From contig CACXDK010000013.1 of the NCBI GenBank assembly GCA_902766345.1, positions 1 to 6,180 of the forward strand: a stretch of 6,180 nucleotides of DNA. Direction: 5' to 3'. Shown here piece after piece: positions 1 to 5,751 of this stretch. Origin of the DNA: an uncultured Spirochaetaceae bacterium (lineage in GTDB: Bacteria > Spirochaetota > Spirochaetia > Treponematales > Treponemataceae). The translations under genes were made by a program, and so were the position numbers. The stretch's first letter is position 1; each line of letters starts with the position of its first letter. The notes below the pieces were generated by a model that worked only from the letters and a program-made list of their open reading frames with translations, made no database searches and was not told the DNA's origin.

Positions 1-372
1 ACGTTCAATAGCATCAAGGTTTACACCAATAACCTTTACACCGTACTTATCCAAAACACCAGCTTTATTAAGTTCACATGCAAGATTCAATCCTGTCTGA
101 CCGCCAAGGTTTGGAAGAAGAGCATCTGGTCGCTCCTTTTCTATAATCTGAGAAAGTCGTTCTACATTAAGCGGTTCAATATATGTTGCATCAGCCATAA
201 CAGGGTCTGTCATGATTGTAGCAGGGTTTGAGTTTACAAGAACAATCTTGTAGCCCTGTTCGCGCAAAGCTTTACAAGCCTGAGTTCCTGAATAGTCAAA
301 TTCGCAAGCCTGACCAATAACAATCGGACCTGAGCCAATAATCATAACTTTGTTAATGTCTGTTCTTTTCAT
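1..372 (-). CDS. carB: Carbamoyl-phosphate synthase large chain, N-terminal part (cut by window edge)
   Basis: Large, ammonia-dependent subunit of cytoplasmic carbamoyl-phosphate synthase. With the glutaminase subunit CarA it makes carbamoyl phosphate from bicarbonate, 2 ATP and glutamine nitrogen, for pyrimidines and arginine. Only the first 124 residues are visible; the family is usually about 1,060-1,080 residues, so the rest lies before base 1. The protein begins [20 protein letters not shown] and closely follows E. coli CarB, with the pre-ATP-grasp fold of the carboxyphosphate half: [17 protein letters not shown] at residues 13-29, [11 protein letters not shown] at 46-56 and [11 protein letters not shown] at 86-96. 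The ATG at 372-370 is supported by AGGAG at 385-381, eight bases upstream, and by alignment with the usual CarB N-terminus. The gene starts 26 nt after the stop of the preceding 147-codon gene with no hairpin between them, so co-transcription is likely. carA is not next to it on the side that can be seen. Confidence 0.96.
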   Translation of the reverse strand, partial: MKRTDINKVMIIGSGPIVIGQACEFDYSGTQACKALREQGYKIVLVNSNPATIMTDPVMADATYIEPLNVERLSQIIEKERPDALLPNLGGQTGLNLACELNKAGVLDKYGVKVIGVNLDAIER

Positions 373-398
373 TTATATTACTCCTATTAAAAACCTAT

Positions 399-842
399 TT
401 ATTTTTCATACACAAGTAAAATATCACCATCTACAAAACCAACTCCGATTGCAGAATAACGTATAAGTTCATCTTTATATTTACCTTCTGCAAGATAACG
501 GCGAATAATTTCTTCTGCAAAATGCAAAGTTCGATTAAAATCACAATCTTCCTGCCATTTAAATGGATTGTCACGAGTTGTAAAAAGCTCATCACATGCC
601 CAATCATCATTCTCTTTATCAAAACTTGATGTAGCAACCAATTCCATTGACCAATGACTTTTTCCATCTTCATAAAGATTAAAATTTATTGCAACCGTTT
701 CATCAGGTAAAGAGTTTTCAAGAACAGAATCTAACCACCAAGAGAAAGATGCATAATCAAAAGTATTATAAACATCTGCATTGGCAACAACATTTAATTC
801 TGCATTACTTACTTTTTTATGAAAAAAATCAAACAGTTTCAT
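399..842 (-). CDS. Uncharacterised 147-residue acidic protein upstream of carB
   Basis: I do not recognise this family. The protein has no signal peptide, no membrane segment and no obvious metal-binding or catalytic motif, so it is probably a soluble cytoplasmic protein. It is acidic and rich in aromatic residues. Features that look conserved by eye are FSWWLDSVLENSLPDE (residues 33-48), an alternating strand-like stretch AINFNLYEDG (51-60), a Trp- and acid-rich patch KENDDWACDELF (76-87), a helix EEIIRRYLAEGKYKDEL (109-125) and a C-terminal strand VGFVDGDILLVYEK (134-147). This alpha/beta pattern resembles many small orphan or immunity-type proteins, but no function is implied. The only in-frame Met near the 5' end is at 842-840; GAGGAA lies just upstream, and the stop is TAA. 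A 12-bp hairpin with a U-run ends directly at its ribosome binding site, and carB follows after 26 nt, so the two genes probably share a transcript. It is likely a real gene given its start signals, length and protein-like composition. Confidence 0.85.
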   Translation of the reverse strand: MKLFDFFHKKVSNAELNVVANADVYNTFDYASFSWWLDSVLENSLPDETVAINFNLYEDGKSHWSMELVATSSFDKENDDWACDELFTTRDNPFKWQEDCDFNRTLHFAEEIIRRYLAEGKYKDELIRYSAIGVGFVDGDILLVYEK

Positions 843-844
843 TG

Positions 845-850
845 TTCCTC
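845..850 (-). promoter_or_regulatory. Shine-Dalgarno of the 147-residue gene, abutting a terminator-like U-run
   Basis: GAGGAA reads toward the ATG at 842-840, with four bases between the GAGG core and the start codon, which is somewhat tight. The base just upstream of GAGGAA is the last U of the hairpin's U-run. There is therefore no room for a promoter between the hairpin and this site, and any mRNA carrying the gene must have been transcribed through the hairpin. Confidence 0.75.
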
Positions 851-887
851 AAAAAAAAAGCTGACTTCACCAAAATGAAATCAGCTT
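851..887 (-). terminator. Stem-loop plus U-run immediately before the 147-residue gene and carB; terminator or attenuator
   Basis: Read on the minus strand, the arms 887-876 and 869-858 pair over 12 positions around a six-base loop and run into an uninterrupted U-tract. Bases 859-851 read as nine U's, of which the first two can close the stem. One position (865 against 880) is a G-U wobble in minus-strand RNA but a C-A mismatch in plus-strand RNA, which argues that the minus-strand transcript is the functional one. The structure fits a strong Rho-independent terminator. Because it ends directly at the next gene's Shine-Dalgarno, it may act as a conditional (attenuator) terminator rather than a plain gene end. 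It is a near copy (27 of 30 positions) of the hairpin after gltB. Confidence 0.8.
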
Positions 888-1035
888 AAAATTCACATAA
901 ATATAAAGTATGAACGATAGAAGTTATGAGAAACGACTTTTTCTTACAGAATTCCACAGCCATACGTTCAAAAGCATACAATATTTTCAAAACTTAGGCT
1001 AGAGGGGTAAGAATATCACCAATCATAATGTGACT
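888..1035 (-). other. Spacer between the twin hairpins; no convincing gene
   Basis: About 150 bases separate the two hairpins. On the minus strand there is a 25-codon reading frame at 963-886, reading MAVEFCKKKSFL onward. Its TAA stop overlaps the first bases of the downstream hairpin, the geometry expected of a leader peptide, but it has no recognisable ribosome binding site. A second frame, MIGDILTPLA, has ten codons and is negligible. A TATATT box on the minus strand at 905-900 could be a -10 element starting RNA just before the hairpin, but I see no good -35 partner. The stretch could be a leader, a small RNA template or the remnant of a decayed gene; the sequence alone does not decide. 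Confidence 0.4.
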
Positions 1036-1070
1036 AAAACAAGCTGACTTCACACAAATGAAGTCAGCTT
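1036..1070 (-). terminator. Intrinsic terminator of gltB
   Basis: A perfect 12-bp stem (1041-1052 pairing with 1059-1070) with a six-base loop begins six bases after the gltB TAA stop. On the minus strand it is followed by only a short U-tract (GUUUUA), weaker than that of its near-identical partner at 851-887. Position after a stop codon and stem strength support a terminator; the poor U-tract suggests some readthrough toward the downstream genes. Confidence 0.75.
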
Positions 1071-1076
1071 AAATTT

Positions 1077-4000
1077 TTATGCTGTAATTTTAGTAAATGC
1101 CTCCATTACAGCTTCTTCATGTGGCAGACCACGTTCTTCTGCATGGCTTATTTCCACAAGCATGCGGTGATAATCGTTTGGAATTATCTTCTTAAAGAAC
1201 GGCAGGTAAGTCTCAAAATCAGCAAGGATTTTTTTACCAAGTGCAGAACCAGTTTCTTTAGTATGCTTTTCAATCAAGTTTTTAAGCATACCAATATCAT
1301 GCTGTTCTGAAACTTCACTCATGCTTACAAGCTGTTTGTTTACAGCCTTGTACAACTGATGGTTCATATCCAGAATATATGCAATTCCACCGCTCATACC
1401 TGCAGCAAGATTTCGTCCTGTCTGACCAAGGATAACAGCAATACCACCAGTCATGTATTCCAGACCATGATCGCCACAACCTTCAACAACAACAGTAGCA
1501 CCAGAATTGCGAACGCAGAAACGTTCTCCTGCAATTCCGTTTATGTAAGCTTCGCCACTTGTTGCACCAAACAATGCAACATTACCAATAATAATGTTTT
1601 CTTCTGCCTTGTATGGAGCATCAGGAGAAGGATGAACAACAATCTTTCCGCCACTCAAGCCCTTTCCAAGATAATCGTTTGCATCCCCTGTAAGCCGCAT
1701 GGTCAATCCCTTTGGAATGAATGCACCAAAGCTCTGACCACCTCCACCAGTACAGTTTACAGTAAAGGTATCTTCTGCAAGGGAACTGCCAAACTTACTC
1801 TGAATTTCAGAACCAAGAATTGTTCCAACAGTTCTATTTGTGGAAGAAACAACGATGTCTGTACTGCAAGGGGAAACCTTACCTTTATTCAATGCCTTTT
1901 CAAACTTTTTCAAAAGAATGCTTTCATCTATTGTTTCTTCAAGTTTGAAATCGTATACATCAGCAGGATTAAAATGAGTGCTGTCATTTTCTTCTGGAGT
2001 CCAACCAATAATACGGCTCATATCTACAAGATTTGAACGGGAAGACGGAGCCTTATCTTTTAAACAAAGCTTATCGGTACGGCCAACCATTTCTTCTACG
2101 GAATGGAATCCCAACTGTGCCATAATTTCACGCAATTCCTGAGCAATAAACTTCATGAAGTTTTCTACATATTCAGGTTTGCCAATGAATTTTTCACGCA
2201 ATGCAGAATACTGAGTTGCAACACCAAATGGACATGTATCTTTCTGGCACACACGCATCATGCGGCATCCCATTGTAACAAGAGGAGCTGTTGCAAAACC
2301 AAATTCTTCTGCACCAAGAAGAGCTGCAATAGCAACATCACGGCCACTCATCAACTTACCATCAGTTTCAATAACAACACGGCTACGAAGTCCGTTCTGA
2401 ATAAGTGTCTGATGAGTTTCAGCAAGCCCCAATTCCCATGGCAATCCTGCATGGTGAATAGAACTTATAGGAGCCGCACCAGTTCCACCATCGTGTCCAG
2501 AAATAAGAATTACCTGAGCACCAGCTTTTGCAACACCAGCAGCAATAGTACCAACACCTGCTTCACTTACAAGCTTTACAGAGATACGTGCCTTGCGGTT
2601 TGCATTCTTCAAATCATATATAAGCTGTGCCAAATCTTCTATAGAATAAATATCGTGATTTATTCGGCGAGAAACCAAAGCAACACCAGGAGTTGCATAT
2701 CTTGTTTTTGCAATCCATGGGTAAACTTTCTTTCCAGGAAGATGTCCACCTTCTCCTGGTTTAGCACCTTGTGCCATTTTAATTTGAATTTCCTGAGCAC
2801 TCAAAAGATATTCTTCTGTAACACCAAAACGTCCAGAAGCAACCTGTTTGATTGCACTGTTATATTCAGTACCAAGACGCTCTGGTTTTTCACCGCCTTC
2901 ACCAGAATTACTCTTTCCATGAAGATGATTCATTGCAGCAGCCATGCACTTGTGTGCTTCTTCGCTGATAGAACCATAGCTCATTGCACCTGTCTTAAAT
3001 CTGCGGACAATGCTGTCTACACCTTCAACTTCTTCAATTGGAATGGCAGAAGATTTGTCATAATCAATCTTGAGCAATGCACGCAAGGTGTGTGGCTTTT
3101 CAACAGAATCAACCAGAGCTGTATATTCCTTAAAGCGACCATAATCACCTTTCTGAGTTGCTTCCTGCAAAGCAACAATTGTTTCTGGATTATAAAGATG
3201 GTCTTCGCAATTAGGACCGCGACGCAATTTATGATTTCCAACGCTATCAAGAGTTGTGTCTACAGTCAATCCAAGAGGATCAAAAGCTCTGTTATGATGA
3301 TAGTTTACATCATCTTCAATTTCTTTAATTCCAATACCGCCAACACGGCTTACAGTATTAGTGAAATATTCATCAATAACTTCTTTTGCAATGCCGACTG
3401 CTTCAAAAATCTGTGCAGACTGATAAGACTGTATTGTGCTTATTCCCATCTTGGCAGCAATCTTAACAATGCCATTAAGCAAGGCAGAGTTGTAATCATC
3501 AATTGCAGTGTGATAGTCTTTGTCCAAAATCTTTTTATCTATCATCTCTGCAATACATTCATGTGCAAGGTATGGGTTTACAGCACGAGCACCATAGCCC
3601 AAAATCATTGCGGCCTGATGAACATCCCTAACCTCGGCACTTTCAAGAACAATAGAAATTGCAGTACGCTTTTTTGTGCGGATTAAATACTGTTCAACAG
3701 CACTTACTGCGAGCAAAGAAGGAATTGCAACATGGTTTTCATCAACACCACGGTCAGAAAGAATGATGATGTTTGAACCACCACGGTAAGCTCTATCTAT
3801 TGAAACAAAAAGTTCATCAAGTGCAGCTTTTAATGATGTATTTGTATAATACAAAATAGAAACTGTCTCTGCCTTTAATCCGCTCTTGTTAAGATTTTTA
3901 ATCTTAAGCAAATCAACACCAGTAAGAATAGGATGATTGATTTCAAGAACAGAGCAGCTTTTGCTTTCTGGTTCAAGCAGGTTGCCATCACTACCAAGAT

Positions 4001-5600
4001 ATACTGTAGTATCTGTAACAATCTTTTCGCGCAAAGAGTCAATCGGAGGGTTTGTAACCTGAGCAAACAACTGTTTGAAGTAAGAGAACAAAGGAGGATG
4101 CTTGTCAGAAAGTACAGCCAAAGGTGTATCAACACCCATTGATGCCGTTGGCTCAATGCCAGTTTTTGCCATTGGCAAAATCATTTCGCGAACATCCTCA
4201 TAAGTCCAACCGAATGACTTGTACAGAATGTCTCGCTCTTCCTGTGTGCTGACAGGAATTTTCTTGTTTGGAATAGTCAGTTCACGCAGTTTAAGCAAAT
4301 TCAAATCCAACCATTCTCCATAAGGATAAAGGTGTGAATAATATTCCTTGCACTCTTTATCGGTTATGACTTTTTTATTTTTTGTATCAACAAGAAGAAT
4401 ACGGCCAGGCATAAGGCGCGACTTCTTTTCTATATTACTTTCCGGAATGTCAAGAACGCCAACTTCACTAGAAAGAATAAGCATTCCGTCTTTTGTTGTG
4501 TAATAGCGAGAAGGACGCAGACCATTACGGTCAAGAGTTGCACCGACTAAATCGCCATCGCTGAAAATAATTGCAGCAGGTCCATCCCATGGTTCCATCA
4601 TAGTTGCCCAGTAATGATAGAAATCCTGCTTATCTTTAGACATGGTTATGTCATTACGCCATGGTTCTGGAATACATACCATGACGGCAAGCGGGAGTGG
4701 CATTCCATTCATTACAAGGAATTCCAATGTATTGTCGAGCATGGCAGAGTCGGAACCATTTGTATTAACAGCAGGGAACACCTTGCGGATATCTTCATCG
4801 CTCAAAGTTGGAGAAGCAAGAGTTTCTTCACGGGCAATCATGCGGTCTGCATTTCCGCGGATTGTATTGATTTCACCATTGTGGGCAATAAAGCGGTTAG
4901 GATGAGCACGCTCCCAACTTGGCTGAGTATTTGTACTGAAGCGAGAATGAACAATAGCAAGTGCGGAAACATAATCTTCGCTAAGCAAGTCAAGATAGAA
5001 AGTACGCAACTGGTTTACAAGGAACATTCCTTTATAAACTATTGTTCTGGATGAAAGGGATGCTACATAAGTTTGAAGCTGAGAATGTTCAAACTGGCGG
5101 CGAAGAACATACAGCCTGCGGTCAAAATCAATTCCCTGTGCAACATCTGCTGGGCGGGCAATAAAACACTGCATGATTACTGGCATGCAGTCCTTTGCTC
5201 TTTGACCAAGAACATTTTCATTTACAGGAACATCTCGCCAGCCTAAAAATTTAAGTCCTTCTTTTTTTGTAAGGAATTCTATCATCTTCTTTGCCTGAGC
5301 ACGAAGATACTGATCCTGTGGGAAGAAGAACATTCCTACACCGTAATCGCGTTCCCCACCAATTTCAATTCCAAGTTCTTCTGCAACATGAGAAAAGAAA
5401 TTATGAGAAATTTGAAGCAGAATGCCAACACCGTCTCCAGTTTCGCCAGTGGCATCTTTTCCTGCACGATGCTCCAGTTTTTCTACAATAGAAAGGGCAT
5501 TATCTACAATCTTGCGTTCTGCCTTTCCATCGATGTTTACTACCAGTCCAATACCGCAGTTATCATGTTCAAACTGAGGTTCATACAATGTCTTTTTCAC
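1077..5600 (-). CDS. gltB: Glutamate synthase large (alpha) subunit, NADPH-type
   Basis: Cytoplasmic GOGAT large subunit: it hydrolyses glutamine, channels the ammonia to 2-oxoglutarate and, with electrons from the GltD flavoprotein, forms two glutamates. The 1,507-residue length is normal for the family. The class-II glutaminase domain (about 15-430) should start at Cys15 after propeptide removal, and has HSRFSTNTQPSW (218-229), HNGEINT (240-246) and NGSDSAM (281-287). A central domain spans about 440-790. The FMN/2-oxoglutarate barrel (about 800-1190) has KSNSGEGGE, AQGAKPGEGG and SGHDGGTGAAP, and ends with a 3Fe-4S motif C-x5-C-x4-C at Cys1112, 1118 and 1123. A GXGXG beta-helix domain (about 1245-1430) follows. 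Between SNSGEGG and SAIKQ there are only about a dozen residues, so the loop specific to ferredoxin-type enzymes is missing and a GltD partner is expected; none is in the window. Residues 977-983 read SRRINHD where the family normally has SPPPHHD. The start is GTG, set by AAGGGGG five bases upstream and by the Cys propeptide position. Confidence 0.98.
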   Translation of the reverse strand: MKKTLYEPQFEHDNCGIGLVVNIDGKAERKIVDNALSIVEKLEHRAGKDATGETGDGVGILLQISHNFFSHVAEELGIEIGGERDYGVGMFFFPQDQYLRAQAKKMIEFLTKKEGLKFLGWRDVPVNENVLGQRAKDCMPVIMQCFIARPADVAQGIDFDRRLYVLRRQFEHSQLQTYVASLSSRTIVYKGMFLVNQLRTFYLDLLSEDYVSALAIVHSRFSTNTQPSWERAHPNRFIAHNGEINTIRGNADRMIAREETLASPTLSDEDIRKVFPAVNTNGSDSAMLDNTLEFLVMNGMPLPLAVMVCIPEPWRNDITMSKDKQDFYHYWATMMEPWDGPAAIIFSDGDLVGATLDRNGLRPSRYYTTKDGMLILSSEVGVLDIPESNIEKKSRLMPGRILLVDTKNKKVITDKECKEYYSHLYPYGEWLDLNLLKLRELTIPNKKIPVSTQEERDILYKSFGWTYEDVREMILPMAKTGIEPTASMGVDTPLAVLSDKHPPLFSYFKQLFAQVTNPPIDSLREKIVTDTTVYLGSDGNLLEPESKSCSVLEINHPILTGVDLLKIKNLNKSGLKAETVSILYYTNTSLKAALDELFVSIDRAYRGGSNIIILSDRGVDENHVAIPSLLAVSAVEQYLIRTKKRTAISIVLESAEVRDVHQAAMILGYGARAVNPYLAHECIAEMIDKKILDKDYHTAIDDYNSALLNGIVKIAAKMGISTIQSYQSAQIFEAVGIAKEVIDEYFTNTVSRVGGIGIKEIEDDVNYHHNRAFDPLGLTVDTTLDSVGNHKLRRGPNCEDHLYNPETIVALQEATQKGDYGRFKEYTALVDSVEKPHTLRALLKIDYDKSSAIPIEEVEGVDSIVRRFKTGAMSYGSISEEAHKCMAAAMNHLHGKSNSGEGGEKPERLGTEYNSAIKQVASGRFGVTEEYLLSAQEIQIKMAQGAKPGEGGHLPGKKVYPWIAKTRYATPGVALVSRRINHDIYSIEDLAQLIYDLKNANRKARISVKLVSEAGVGTIAAGVAKAGAQVILISGHDGGTGAAPISSIHHAGLPWELGLAETHQTLIQNGLRSRVVIETDGKLMSGRDVAIAALLGAEEFGFATAPLVTMGCRMMRVCQKDTCPFGVATQYSALREKFIGKPEYVENFMKFIAQELREIMAQLGFHSVEEMVGRTDKLCLKDKAPSSRSNLVDMSRIIGWTPEENDSTHFNPADVYDFKLEETIDESILLKKFEKALNKGKVSPCSTDIVVSSTNRTVGTILGSEIQSKFGSSLAEDTFTVNCTGGGGQSFGAFIPKGLTMRLTGDANDYLGKGLSGGKIVVHPSPDAPYKAEENIIIGNVALFGATSGEAYINGIAGERFCVRNSGATVVVEGCGDHGLEYMTGGIAVILGQTGRNLAAGMSGGIAYILDMNHQLYKAVNKQLVSMSEVSEQHDIGMLKNLIEKHTKETGSALGKKILADFETYLPFFKKIIPNDYHRMLVEISHAEERGLPHEEAVMEAFTKITA

Positions 5601-5605
5601 ACTAG

Positions 5606-5612
5606 CCCCCTT
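5606..5612 (-). promoter_or_regulatory. Ribosome binding site of gltB (fixes the GTG start)
   Basis: AAGGGGG lies five bases upstream of GTG at 5600-5598. No ATG in frame near this point would preserve the short propeptide before Cys15, so the GTG is the natural start. The site lies about 24 bases downstream of the U-run of the leader hairpin. Confidence 0.7.
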
Positions 5613-5635
5613 ACTTGCCAGTTGATATTTTATGC

Positions 5636-5704
5636 AAAAAAAAGACGTCCGGTTTGACCCACCTGCTGTGCGGACACAGTTAGTGCGTCAAACCGGACGT
5701 CTTT
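5636..5704 (-). terminator. Long stem-loop with eight U's in the gltB leader; terminator or attenuator
   Basis: The arms 5641-5658 (AAAGACGTCCGGTTTGAC) and 5687-5704 are perfectly complementary over 18 bp. The 28-base interval folds further: CAC/GTG (5660-5662 with 5683-5685) and a 5-bp CTGTG/CACAG stem (5666-5670 with 5675-5679) closed on the minus strand by UCCG, a UNCG-type tetraloop. Eight U's (5643-5636) follow on the minus strand only; there is no T-run past 5704 on the plus strand. It lies 48 bases after the stop of the cysteine-cluster gene and 35 bases before the gltB start. It could simply end the upstream transcript. However, a candidate promoter lies on its upstream side and little promoter-like sequence lies between it and gltB, so it may govern readthrough into gltB. 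No known riboswitch class is recognised. Confidence 0.8.
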
Positions 5705-5716
5705 GTCGGTAGAATC

Positions 5717-5746
5717 AGTATATACGAATTTTGCATATTTATGCAA
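5717..5746 (-). promoter_or_regulatory. Candidate sigma-70 promoter for gltB
   Basis: On the minus strand TTGCAT (5746-5741) and TATACT (5722-5717) are 18 bases apart; an alternative TATATA gives a 16-base spacer. The -10 box is good (5 of 6) and the -35 is poor (3 of 6). A purine start would fall near 5710, only about six bases before the hairpin at 5704-5641, giving a leader of roughly 110 bases up to the gltB start. It lies just after the stop codon of the preceding gene. The region is AT-rich, so a chance match is possible. Confidence 0.4.
5731..5746. repeat. 16-bp palindrome overlapping the candidate -35; possible operator
   Basis: TTGCATA and TATGCAA are perfect inverted 7-mers separated by TT (TTGCATATTTATGCAA). 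The site covers the candidate gltB -35 and the start of the spacer, a typical place for repressor binding. A partial echo, TTGCATAAAATA, occurs on the minus strand at the hairpin's U-run (about 5638-5627). Binding protein unknown. Confidence 0.4.
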
Positions 5747-5751
5747 GTAGT

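Larger units (their letters stand above)
858..1070. repeat. Pair of near-identical 30-nt hairpin units 183 bp apart
   Basis: Units at 858-887 and 1041-1070 are in direct orientation and agree at 27 of 30 positions. Both begin AAGCTGACTTCAC and end TCAGCTT, and they differ at two loop bases and one stem base. Each is itself an inverted repeat. The single stem difference keeps pairing (as G-U) in minus-strand RNA. The flanks beyond the units look unrelated apart from a few A's. This suggests a duplicated terminator module, or two members of a dispersed hairpin family, rather than a long duplication. Confidence 0.85.

Noticed and set aside
689..889. Plus-strand 66-codon frame crossing the start of the 147-residue gene
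   Set aside because: It is low-complexity, overlaps the better-supported minus-strand gene and includes the hairpin sequence.
888..1040. Insertion-sequence remnant bounded by the twin hairpins
   Set aside because: The units are direct rather than inverted with respect to each other, there is no transposase fragment and no target duplication is visible.
858..1070. Start of a CRISPR array or short tandem-repeat array
   Set aside because: There are only two units, 183 bp apart, each a terminator-like inverted repeat next to a gene end; spacing and number do not fit CRISPR.
2103..3686. A 527-codon open frame on the plus strand, and a 225-codon one at 1359-2036
   Set aside because: Both lie wholly antisense to gltB, whose conserved protein is continuous there. 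Their translations are rich in Cys, Asn, Ser and Thr and lack recognisable domains, as expected of the mirror of a codon-biased gene.
5636..5704. Known riboswitch, T-box or glutamine-sensing RNA ahead of gltB
   Set aside because: The leader is short and shows none of the conserved cores that I know for these classes; it is left as an unclassified hairpin.
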